A stretch of 64,000 nucleotides of DNA from assembly GCA_017634065.1 (NCBI GenBank), contig JAGBOC010000016.1, forward strand, positions 1 to 64,000. Reading direction: 5' to 3'. Below the pieces are notes generated by a model that worked only from the letters and a program-made list of their open reading frames with translations, searched no databases and had not been told where the DNA came from. The DNA comes from Lachnospiraceae bacterium. GTDB taxonomy: Bacteria; Bacillota; Clostridia; Lachnospirales; Lachnospiraceae. Of this stretch, positions 16,574 through 25,170 are shown one piece after another (positions within the stretch are counted from its first letter, which is position 1; each line of letters starts with the position of its first letter). The translations under genes were made by a program, and so were the position numbers.

Positions 16574-17257
16574 TTATTGCACAGGTGCATCTTGACTTTG
16601 ATTTTGCTCCTGCGACTCAGTTTGCTCTTTTGCAGCTTCTTTTGGATGGTTCTTTTGCCATTCCTCAGCTTTTACAACAGATTCTTTAACTGCATCAAGC
16701 ACTTTGGTTCTACAATCAGCTGTTATAGGATTACAAAACTCTTTAAATTCCTTTATACCCTCTTCATTTGTCTTTGGATATGATGGGTAGAGAATTTGGA
16801 TTTCTTGCTTTTTATCTCTTATAACAGATACATCATTTATAGTGAACATATCATCTATATTGATTTTTGCCTTACCTATAATTTTACCATTCTTTATGTC
16901 AACTTCAGGCTTCAAATATGTGGTTGCTTTTACAGAATAAGGCTTTTGTTCATCCCCTAAATTGAGTTTCACAGTTTTTTCGTTTTTTTCTTCAAGCTCT
17001 TTATAAGCCTCAATAATTTTGTCTGCAACTCCTTTAAATGACTTTTGTACTTCTATCACAGCCTTACTTTTTTCTACTCCCTCTTTATCTGTGTAATACT
17101 TTCCAGGAGTAGAAACAAAATAGTTATCATTACTCAAATTCTTTCTAATTTGAAAACTATTTAAGTAAAACTCATCATTCAAGTATATTGCCACATATCC
17201 ATAAGGTTTCTTGTCTTCCCATTCAGTATTTCTTGTTAAATTTACTGTTATCTTCAT
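16574..17257 (-). CDS. Tandem SpoVG-like DNA-binding protein
   Basis: This 227-residue protein has two copies of a SpoVG-like fold. The C-terminal copy (about 125-195) shows the clearest pattern: INIDDMFTINDVSVI, then a strand and FCNPITADCRTKVLDAV, comparable to SpoVG. The N-terminal copy (about 15-90) has FYLNSFQIR and a similar order. A Glu/Gln-rich tail of about 30 residues follows. SpoVG proteins bind DNA and RNA and can regulate transcription. Its place between the primase and parAB suggests a role in replication or control of the element. AGGAG precedes the ATG. Confidence 0.65.
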   Translation of the reverse strand: MKITVNLTRNTEWEDKKPYGYVAIYLNDEFYLNSFQIRKNLSNDNYFVSTPGKYYTDKEGVEKSKAVIEVQKSFKGVADKIIEAYKELEEKNEKTVKLNLGDEQKPYSVKATTYLKPEVDIKNGKIIGKAKINIDDMFTINDVSVIRDKKQEIQILYPSYPKTNEEGIKEFKEFCNPITADCRTKVLDAVKESVVKAEEWQKNHPKEAAKEQTESQEQNQSQDAPVQ

Positions 17258-17307
17258 AACTTTGCTCCTTTCATTTTCTAATTAATATTTCTAATTTTAT
17301 GTTTTAG

Positions 17308-17359
17308 CAAGTTCCCCACCGTGCTATACACGGAGGACTTGTTAGGGCTTAAGCCCTAA
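17308..17359. repeat. Two adjacent hairpins between primase and SpoVG-like genes
   Basis: CAAGT (17308-17312) pairs with ACTTG (17337-17341) and encloses CCGTG/CACGG (17319-17323 with 17329-17333). Beside it lies an 18-bp perfect palindrome, TTAGGGCTTAAGCCCTAA (17342-17359). Together they fill the intergenic gap. They could terminate the primase transcript, form a single-strand replication origin or regulate the next gene, whose possible TTGCTA/TATTAA promoter overlaps the first hairpin. I cannot tell which. Confidence 0.6.
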
Positions 17360-17365
17360 GACCTA

Positions 17366-18331
17366 TTAAGTGCTTTCGCACAAAACATTTAAGTTTGCCT
17401 TATAATTAACCAAATCTTCATTAAAATCTTTGTGTGTTGGCTTAATTCTCATTGTGATTATGTTTTTATTAGCAAGCTCTTTTAATAAAGTTTCTGTGTA
17501 TGTATTTCCAGGTTCATCATTATCAAAACATATATTTACTTTATTTATATTAGTTCCATATTGTTCTATTGCCTTATTTATTGACTTGTTGTTAAGTCCA
17601 CCAGCACATAAGAACAATTTATTTTCAAGCGGCTTTTGAGATATTACTTGTAGGTTTATAAAACTTATTAAATCAATTGGAGCTTCAAATAAATATATAT
17701 CAAATTTGCTGTTTTTCGTATAATCTACTTTGAAAGCATAAGTTTTATCAGAGTTTTTATAATCATATTTATCGTATTTATTTTCAAATGTTGGTTTTAT
17801 ACTTCTTAACGACAAATACTTTTCTTTACCTTTTTCATCTTTACCTATAAACCCTACATACTTGTTGTTATGAATTGTAAATTGCTTTATATGCTTATCA
17901 TTTATAAGCTTTAAAACTATTAGCTTGTCAATTTTTCTTTCATTAACTAAATAGCTAATAGCATCATCATAATTGTTATCACTTACTGGCATTATCAAAT
18001 CTTGTTTTGTTAAATTATTCTGTGGAGAAACAAAACTTTTATGATTTTCAATTTGATTGTTTCCTGCATATTTTAATAATTTTTCACAAGCCTCTAAATA
18101 CGAACAGTTATCATACAATTTTACAAAATCAATTATGTTTCCTTTTTCATTAGTAGAAAATTTATAAAACCCATTTGAATTTTTATATAGATAAAATCCA
18201 CCAAGCGACTCTTCAATAATTTTATATGCTTTCCCTTTTGTTGTTTCATTTAACTTTATCCCTCTTGCTATTGCATAATCAACAATGTCTATATTCTTAA
18301 TAATGGACTTTTGCTCTTCATTAACATACAT
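17366..18331 (-). CDS. TOPRIM-domain primase-like replication protein
   Basis: This 321-residue protein resembles DUF3991/TOPRIM (LtrC-like) proteins of conjugative elements. Residues about 10-90 resemble a primase zinc-finger domain without its cysteines. The TOPRIM half has FEAP (Glu216) and a FDNDEPG motif (269-275) whose acidic residues bind metal. It probably primes the complementary strand or element replication. No good ribosome-binding site precedes the ATG, and inverted-repeat copy B lies just upstream. Confidence 0.8.
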   Translation of the reverse strand: MYVNEEQKSIIKNIDIVDYAIARGIKLNETTKGKAYKIIEESLGGFYLYKNSNGFYKFSTNEKGNIIDFVKLYDNCSYLEACEKLLKYAGNNQIENHKSFVSPQNNLTKQDLIMPVSDNNYDDAISYLVNERKIDKLIVLKLINDKHIKQFTIHNNKYVGFIGKDEKGKEKYLSLRSIKPTFENKYDKYDYKNSDKTYAFKVDYTKNSKFDIYLFEAPIDLISFINLQVISQKPLENKLFLCAGGLNNKSINKAIEQYGTNINKVNICFDNDEPGNTYTETLLKELANKNIITMRIKPTHKDFNEDLVNYKANLNVLCEST

Positions 18332-18339
18332 ATCAGTTT

Positions 18340-18370
18340 ATGCAATTTATATATTTAAGAGGTAGCAGAA
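18340..18370 (+). repeat. 31-bp inverted repeat, copy B
   Basis: This is the partner of 16468-16498, in opposite orientation, with 30 of 31 bases identical. The two copies bracket the SpoVG-like and primase genes (about 1.9 kb). It lies eight bases upstream of the primase start. Confidence 0.8.
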
Positions 18371-18702
18371 ACAAAATTTCTACTACTCTTTATATCATTT
18401 TTATAATATCGCTTCCTACACATATGTTTTATATCGTTCCTTTAGTAAGATCTTTACTAAGTTATTTCCACTACTTCCCTTTTAGACTGTCACCCATATA
18501 ATTAGGCAAGAGTGTGAGTCTTTTACTCCCTCTCGCATAGAACTTAATACTAATTTAGTAATTAAGTAAGGTTTTGTTTCCGTATCTGTTTAAAACACAT
18601 GCTATAAAATAATAAATTATCTATTATTTGTTTTTCATGGTACATAAGGCTAATTTACTTTCCATTAGGTAAGTTTCTTACCTTACGACCCCTCTTAACA
18701 AA

Positions 18703-18726
18703 AAAGACAGGTCTTAGCCTGTCTTT
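18703..18726 (-). terminator. Terminator after the flavodoxin-like gene
   Basis: AAAGACAGG (18703-18711) pairs with CCTGTCTTT (18718-18726) around a six-base loop, with T runs on both sides. The minus strand has TTTTTT, so it terminates the flavodoxin-like gene and may shield the element from chromosomal transcription. Confidence 0.8.
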
Positions 18727-18818
18727 AAAATTTTACTTTTATAACTATTTTATTCTATTTTTCTGTTGCATTCAGTCTGCAAACTTTCAAAACCTCTAAA
18801 AAGCGAACACTAAAAAAA

Positions 18819-19547
18819 CTATTTCACGTCAAAATCTGCACTCAAAAATGTAAACCAATCTTTTAGAGCCTTTTGGTCTACACCACCATCAAATCTCTTT
18901 CCGCTCATAATTCTTACACTAGTATCAGCGGTATTTGCGAGATATTGGTCTATCATACCCATCTCTCCACCAGTGCAAAATGGTATAATTATCTTGTTCT
19001 TAAGCTTTCCCACAAAAGTATATACTACCTTTGGTGCATTCTCATACCAAACTGGAAATCCAAGAACTATCAACTGATAATTATCGACATTTATATTCTC
19101 TATCTCTGGAAGTTTGGTAATCGCTCTACTTTTTTCTATCTCGCTAATAGTTGCAAGAACTATGCCATATGCTGTCTCATATTCATCATCAATGTCCTCT
19201 GTCTCATCAAGAAGAGGATTAAACTCATCTTCAAGATAAATCCTTGAGTTTACATTGCTGTAGTCAAGATCTTCTTCACAATATGGAACCTTCGGAACTA
19301 TCTCAAGTATGTCAGTTGAAAGTGCTTCTGCAAATGTTTCAGCTACATTTTTTGTGTCATCATTTAGTGAAAAATATACCACCGCAATTTTCCTATTATT
19401 GACATTTTCTTCAAGATTAAATATTTCTCTTGTCGAATCTACCTTCTCACTCATCTCATCTTTCTTTCCACAAGCAAATGACATCATAGCAAAAATCACA
19501 AGCCCCACTACAATAAGCACTCTCATATTTTTTTTATTATTTCTCAT
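18819..19547 (-). CDS. Flavodoxin-like lipoprotein
   Basis: This 242-residue protein has a lipoprotein signal ending in SFAC (Cys26). The mature part is flavodoxin-like, with an AVVYFSLNDDTKNVAE loop as the FMN phosphate site and GFPVWYENAP. It would anchor a flavin redox protein on the outer face of the membrane. Relatives are common in Firmicutes; the partner is unknown. AAGGAG precedes the ATG. It lies at the chromosomal side of the element boundary and has its own terminator. Confidence 0.82.
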   Translation of the reverse strand: MRNNKKNMRVLIVVGLVIFAMMSFACGKKDEMSEKVDSTREIFNLEENVNNRKIAVVYFSLNDDTKNVAETFAEALSTDILEIVPKVPYCEEDLDYSNVNSRIYLEDEFNPLLDETEDIDDEYETAYGIVLATISEIEKSRAITKLPEIENINVDNYQLIVLGFPVWYENAPKVVYTFVGKLKNKIIIPFCTGGEMGMIDQYLANTADTSVRIMSGKRFDGGVDQKALKDWFTFLSADFDVK

Positions 19548-19569
19548 CGCTACTACTCCTTACTTATAA

Positions 19570-19596
19570 AAATGAGTGGGCATCATTCACCCACTC
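19570..19596 (-). terminator. Terminator of the DUF4258/zinc-finger pair
   Basis: GAGTGGG (19574-19580) pairs with CCCACTC (19590-19596) around nine bases, followed by ATTTTTA on the minus strand. It separates the pair from the flavodoxin gene. Confidence 0.75.
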
Positions 19597-19618
19597 TACT
19601 ATTCAAAACATAACATAC

Positions 19619-19849
19619 TTACGCTGCTATATTAAAGTCACACAAATTAATTTTTTCTTTTTTCTCTAATTCTTTTTCTATAATCTTGTCTATGATATCA
19701 ATATCACTCATATTATACAATACTTCACCGCATTGAGAACATATTTTACAAGGAACATTTTCAATTATAAAATACATATTATCTACATTGCGATAATATG
19801 TTGTACGTGAATCTACTATCTTTTCATTTCCACAATATGCACATTTCAT
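19619..19849 (-). CDS. YgiT-type zinc-finger antitoxin-like protein
   Basis: This 76-residue protein has two CxxC motifs (Cys3/Cys6 and Cys37/Cys40) and a short basic C-terminus, as in the N-terminal metal domain of MqsA/YgiT-type antitoxins. A DNA-binding helix-turn-helix domain is missing. It starts two bases after the DUF4258 gene and shares its promoter. The pairing suggests an antitoxin that binds the DUF4258 protein. Confidence 0.65.
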   Translation of the reverse strand: MKCAYCGNEKIVDSRTTYYRNVDNMYFIIENVPCKICSQCGEVLYNMSDIDIIDKIIEKELEKKEKINLCDFNIAA

Positions 19850-19851
19850 AA

Positions 19852-20163
19852 TTAACTACCCTTCTTTTTTGTAAAATCTTCATTCCATATATCTGCATCT
19901 GGTTCATATGCAGTTATTAAATAACTTGTTTCTCCACCAGTCCCTACTACAATGTGTATAGGTCTTTTACCACTATATCCGCTGATTAGGCAACTTGGGA
20001 ATGGCTTATCATCTTCATATTGCTTTATTATTCTGCCATTATCAATAGCACTATATATATCCGCATTAGTGATATTTCGAATATGCATCTTTATATCACA
20101 GTGTTCTGTCACATATATATTTCTATTATTCTTATGCGCTTTTATCAGATTAATATCTATCAT
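19852..20163 (-). CDS. DUF4258 (RelE/BECR-like) toxin candidate
   Basis: This 103-residue protein has the DUF4258 layout: a YVTEHCDIKMHIRNIT segment, a DIYSAIDNGRII helix, a PIHIVVG strand and a final YLITAYEPDADIW. DUF4258 proteins are related to RelE-like RNases and are commonly paired with YgiT-type zinc proteins. The ATG lies only 11 bases after the -10 element and lacks a good ribosome-binding site. Toxicity is inferred from pairing. Confidence 0.65.
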   Translation of the reverse strand: MIDINLIKAHKNNRNIYVTEHCDIKMHIRNITNADIYSAIDNGRIIKQYEDDKPFPSCLISGYSGKRPIHIVVGTGGETSYLITAYEPDADIWNEDFTKKKGS

Positions 20164-20174
20164 TCTACATAATT

Positions 20175-20203
20175 ATTTTATATCTAAAAAAATGTATTGT
20201 CAA
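20175..20203 (-). promoter_or_regulatory. Promoter of the DUF4258/zinc-finger pair
   Basis: TTGACA (complement of 20198-20203) and TAAAAT (complement of 20175-20180) are separated by 17 bases. Transcription would start about four bases before the ATG, so the leader is extremely short. Confidence 0.75.
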
Positions 20204-20236
20204 CACATTTAATAACTCATTTTGCATTACTAATCA

Positions 20237-21406
20237 TCACTTATGTAGTTTCCCAAATAATTCCTTGGCGAAACACATTGTACTTTCCACATCTTCTATT
20301 GTAAACTTCTTTTTGTTGAGTTTCTTTTTATTAAAAACTTTCATTCCTTTTTCTATAAAATCTACAATCTCAAGATAATTAATTTTTTTATCAAGAAAGT
20401 TTTTTACTGCCACTTCATTTAATGCATTGTATACCGATGGCATAAGTCCACCAAGTCTTATTGCTTCGTATGCAAGTGCAAGTCCTTTAAATGTTTTCAA
20501 ATCTGGAGTTCCTATACTTATCTTGTCAAGTTTAGTCCAGTCGATTTCATTTTCATTTATAAACTTTCTATTTTCCTTATATAGAGCATACTCTATTGGT
20601 ATTCTCATTGATGGCACTCCGAGTTCTGCTTTCACCGCCCCATCCACAAATAAAACCATACTATGAATTATAGATTCTCTCTGCACCACCACATCTATTT
20701 TATCATAAAGCATATTAAAAAGATGATGTGCCTCCATGACTTCAAGACCCTTATTTACAAGAGTTGAACTATCTATAGTTATCTTTTTACCCATCGACCA
20801 ATTTGGGTGCTTTAATGCATCTTCAACTTTTATATTCTTAAGTTCTTCCCTTTTTCTCCCATAGAAAGGTCCACCAGATGCAGTAATTATGACCTTTTTT
20901 ACAGTACTCTCTTTCTCCCCCTGTAGGCACTGCCAGATGGCAGAATGCTCACTATCTATAGGTCTTAAGTCAACTTTATATTTTCTAACAAGTGGCATTA
21001 TGATATCTCCAGCACAGACAAGTGACTCTTTATTTGCAAGACAGACTATCTTTTTTGCTTTCACTGCTTCTATAGTTGGTCTTATGCCTATCATCCCTAC
21101 TACTGATATCACAACCATATCTGCATCTTTTAAAGTTGCAAGTTTCAGAAGCCCATCCATTCCTGTTAGGACTTTTACACTAATTTTATTTTTACTGCAA
21201 ATATCTCTAAACTCAACTGCCTTATCTTCATCATAAATTGCTACAAGTTTAACTCCAGTAAGTTTCACTTGTTCAAATAATTTTTTAACATTGCTCTTAC
21301 AAGCAAGTGCTACTATTTTTTTATCCCCTACTGTCTTTATGACATCTATACTTTGAGTCCCGATGCTACCAGTAGAGCCGATTATAACTACTCTATCTTT
21401 TTTCAT
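20237..21406 (-). CDS. dxr: 1-deoxy-D-xylulose 5-phosphate reductoisomerase
   Basis: This NADPH-dependent enzyme makes 2-C-methyl-D-erythritol 4-phosphate in the MEP isoprenoid pathway. The N-terminal motif VIIGSTGSIGTQ (about 6-17) binds NADPH; NKESLVCAG, PIDSEHSAIWQ and TASGGPF are characteristic of Dxr. The catalytic loop has HPNWSMG. I choose the ATG at 21406 (389 residues) because GGAGAG lies just upstream; the longer reading starts at a TTG at 21442 without a ribosome-binding site. It is downstream of maf and possibly co-transcribed. Confidence 0.95.
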   Translation of the reverse strand: MKKDRVVIIGSTGSIGTQSIDVIKTVGDKKIVALACKSNVKKLFEQVKLTGVKLVAIYDEDKAVEFRDICSKNKISVKVLTGMDGLLKLATLKDADMVVISVVGMIGIRPTIEAVKAKKIVCLANKESLVCAGDIIMPLVRKYKVDLRPIDSEHSAIWQCLQGEKESTVKKVIITASGGPFYGRKREELKNIKVEDALKHPNWSMGKKITIDSSTLVNKGLEVMEAHHLFNMLYDKIDVVVQRESIIHSMVLFVDGAVKAELGVPSMRIPIEYALYKENRKFINENEIDWTKLDKISIGTPDLKTFKGLALAYEAIRLGGLMPSVYNALNEVAVKNFLDKKINYLEIVDFIEKGMKVFNKKKLNKKKFTIEDVESTMCFAKELFGKLHK

Positions 21407-21447
21407 TTCTCTCCATAAATTAGTACATATATTATTTATCAAATATA

Positions 21448-22083
21448 TTAATAATCACTCATACCATATTCTTTAATTATCTTATTAAATGCCTTCATCG
21501 GAAATCCTATGACATTGTCAATCTCTCCATCTACCTTAATGGCAAAATCAAAACCCGGGTCCTGTATCCCATAACTTCCTGCCTTATCAAGAGGTTTACA
21601 CCTTGCTATATAGTCTTTTATCACATCATCATCTATTCTTCTAAACGTAACCTTTGTAATCTCGTGGGTGACTTTTATATCACCATCTTTCATCACACAC
21701 ACTGATGAAGCGACTATATGAGTTTTGCCCGAAAGTAATTTTAATGTTTTCACTGCATCATTTTCATCTTTTGGTTTGCCAACTATTATACCATCATTTA
21801 CAACAACTGTGTCACAACTTACGATTATGTTTGCATTATTTGCATTTGAAGCTTCACCTGGCAAATATAATCCTTCATTGCCTTGTGCATTATCTTTCAT
21901 AATCTCATCATACACAGCTCTTGCCTTTGTGATAGCACAGTCATTTACAAGTTCTTCACTATACTTCTCACCTACTATTTTTTTCTCTTCACAACTTGGA
22001 ATTACAACTTCAAAGTCAATGCCGTTTCTTTCCAGTATCTCTTTTCTCCTCGGCGATGAAGAGGCTAAAATTATTTTTTTCAT
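21448..22083 (-). CDS. maf: Maf-family nucleoside triphosphate pyrophosphatase
   Basis: This 211-residue enzyme hydrolyses non-canonical or m-form nucleotides (dTTP/UTP class) and restrains septum formation. It begins with the SSSPRRKEIL motif and has SCDTVVVNDG in the active site. A 20-residue insertion with Asn/Gly-rich sequence (about 68-86) is longer than in most relatives. It lies just before dxr. A weak GTGAG sequence precedes the ATG. Confidence 0.88.
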   Translation of the reverse strand: MKKIILASSSPRRKEILERNGIDFEVVIPSCEEKKIVGEKYSEELVNDCAITKARAVYDEIMKDNAQGNEGLYLPGEASNANNANIIVSCDTVVVNDGIIVGKPKDENDAVKTLKLLSGKTHIVASSVCVMKDGDIKVTHEITKVTFRRIDDDVIKDYIARCKPLDKAGSYGIQDPGFDFAIKVDGEIDNVIGFPMKAFNKIIKEYGMSDY

Positions 22084-22214
22084 ATACTCACTTGAATAAT
22101 GGGACGAACCACATTATTATTTTTCACATTATATATATAATATTATATCATATTTTTTAAGAAAATAGGTTTATTATAACAATCTTGTTTTATCAAAAAA
22201 ATATTTATCTCATA

Positions 22215-22255
22215 AAAAATAACCACCCTATAAGCGTAGGAAAGTGGTTATTTTT
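22215..22255 (-). terminator. Terminator of the atp operon
   Basis: AAAAATAACCAC (22215-22226) pairs with GTGGTTATTTTT (22244-22255), with an inner CCTA/TAGG stem. It lies about 80 bases after the atpC stop and ends the operon in the minus direction. Confidence 0.85.
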
Positions 22256-22333
22256 ATAATTTACTTTGGCATAACTATAAAAGTTATACTTTAGATTATA
22301 TCTATTATGATGTATTCTCTTTGTCAATTAACC

Positions 22334-22737
22334 TTACATCTCTGCTACTTCAAGTCTGACATTTGCCCTTTTAAGTGATTGTTCTGCTCTTGCCAAATCA
22401 GTGTCAGGCTCTCTCTTCTCAAGTCTATCAAGTGCTCTTTCTCTTGATGCCTTCGCTCTTTCTACATCAATCTCTTCTTTACGTTCCATTGTTTCAGCAA
22501 GAATTGTGATGACATCTGGCATAATAGTTGCGATTCCTGATATCAGTGCAGCATAAGTTGGTTTCTCTTTTCCTTCTTCATATATAGCAAGTTTTCCTGG
22601 TGCTATGATTTGAGTCATAGCAACATGACCAGGCATTACTCCTACACAGCCTTCTGTAGTAGTGTATTCAAGCATGGTACACTCGCCATCAAATTCAATC
22701 TTATCAGGAGATATAATTTGTAATCTAACTTTGTTCA

Positions 22738-22738
<1 letters not shown>
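22334..22738 (-). CDS. atpC: ATP synthase epsilon subunit
   Basis: The 134-residue central-stalk subunit couples rotor movement to catalysis and inhibits ATP hydrolysis. It has the N-terminal beta-sandwich (residues about 1-85, with EFDGECTMLE and GCVGVMPGH) and a C-terminal helical hairpin with EIDVERAKASRERALDRL. Its ATG overlaps the atpD stop by one base, so translation is coupled. It is the last gene of the operon. Confidence 0.96.
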
Positions 22739-24135
<1,397 letters not shown>

Positions 24136-24141
24136 TTATCG

Positions 24142-24231
24142 GGCTCACTATACTCGCCCCTACGGTATGGCTTTCGCCCCTACGATTTTGGCTTTCGCCT
24201 CTACAGTGTTGGCTTTCGCCCCTACGGTGTT
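24142..24231. repeat. Tandem 21-bp repeats with GAAA tetraloops between atpG and atpD
   Basis: Three 21-bp units lie at 24169-24189, 24190-24210 and 24211-24231, with degenerate copies on each side (from about 24142). On the mRNA strand each unit contains GGC-GAAA-GCC, a GNRA-capped hairpin, and the 10-base core is identical in all three. They lie just upstream of the atpD ribosome-binding site. The neighbouring bases vary, so the hairpin is the conserved part. Confidence 0.8.
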
Positions 24232-24243
24232 GGCTTACCCCAA

Positions 24244-25164
24244 CTATATTGCATTTGCTCCTGCAACTATCTCAGTAAGTTCTTGAGTTATTGCTCCTTG
24301 TCTTGCTCTATTATACATGATGCCAAGTTTGTCGCTTAGTTCTTTTGCATTCTTTGTAGCACTGTCCATCGCTGTCATTCTCGCACCATTTTCAGATGCA
24401 ATTGATGCTGTAAGTGCCCCGTATAAAAGTGTTGATATGTATTGAGGTATCATTTTATTAAGAACTTCTTCCTCATCCATTTCATAATTCATCGGCATAC
24501 TACTTTCTTCATCGTATTTTGATTTCGCTACTGTAAATGTTTTCTTGCCAAGAAGTTCAGTGTCATCATCTGTATTTTTCTCTACTGTATCAAATGGCAA
24601 AAGCTTAAGCACTCTTGGTATATGCGTAATTGTATTTTTGAAATATGTATACACAAGATAGATTTCATTGATTTTTCCTTCTACGAAATCATCAAGCACT
24701 TTTCTTGCGAGAAGTATATATGGTCCATACTTTATATCTTCCATGCCTTCAGAAAAATCCAACTCAATAGTAAAGCCTTTATTCTTTAGTTCATCTCTCA
24801 CTTTTGTTCCTACAGCATATACAAGTGTATCATTTTTATCAAACTTTATAGATGCTTCTTCACCTATGAGTTTTCTAACGATACTCGCATTATATCCTCC
24901 GGCAAGACCCTTATTAGATGAGAAAACTATGATGCCTTTTTTACCACCTGGTTTTCCTTTCAGATACTTATGAGTTACTACAGTTGACTTCTTTATAATT
25001 CCTGTTATCTTCTCATACATAGCATCAAAAAAGGGTACAGCATCAGTAGCAATCTGTTTAGTCTTCTGGAGTTTCACAGTTGCTACAAGTTTCATAGCCT
25101 TTGTAATCTTACCAGTAGACTCGACAGTTCTCTTTCTTTTTTTTATCTGCTTCATTGAAGCCAT
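24244..25164 (-). CDS. atpG: ATP synthase gamma subunit
   Basis: The 306-residue rotor shaft subunit starts MASMKQIKKRKRTVESTGKITKAM, with the N-terminal coiled coil inside the alpha3beta3 ring and the matching C-terminal helix ending ELTEIVAGANAI. It is slightly longer than the usual 285-290 residues, mainly because of a charged loop around residues 195-225. It follows atpA by six bases. Confidence 0.96.
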   Translation of the reverse strand: MASMKQIKKRKRTVESTGKITKAMKLVATVKLQKTKQIATDAVPFFDAMYEKITGIIKKSTVVTHKYLKGKPGGKKGIIVFSSNKGLAGGYNASIVRKLIGEEASIKFDKNDTLVYAVGTKVRDELKNKGFTIELDFSEGMEDIKYGPYILLARKVLDDFVEGKINEIYLVYTYFKNTITHIPRVLKLLPFDTVEKNTDDDTELLGKKTFTVAKSKYDEESSMPMNYEMDEEEVLNKMIPQYISTLLYGALTASIASENGARMTAMDSATKNAKELSDKLGIMYNRARQGAITQELTEIVAGANAI

Positions 25165-25170
25165 AATTTA

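Larger units (their letters stand above)
18332..18818. other. Gene-free palindrome-rich segment at the end of the element
   Basis: No credible gene was found. It contains the 31-bp repeat copy B, a hairpin formed by GAGGTAGCAGAAA (18359-18371) and TTTCTACTACTC, a CTTTAGTAA/TTTACTAAG near-palindrome near 18440-18462, a CTTAAT/ATTAAG near-palindrome around 18540-18570, GGTAAG/CTTACC near 18668-18683 and the terminator at 18703-18726. The density of palindromes suggests a replication origin, an attachment site or the element boundary. The left end is not in the window, so the junction cannot be fixed. Confidence 0.4.

Noticed and set aside
21407-21442. Upstream TTG start extending dxr by 12 residues.
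   Set aside because: There is no ribosome-binding site before it, and the ATG at 21406 has GGAGAG and gives the usual Dxr N-terminus.
24142-24231. Possible CRISPR-like array of 21-bp repeats.
   Set aside because: The units are directly adjacent with no spacers, too short and lie inside the atp operon.
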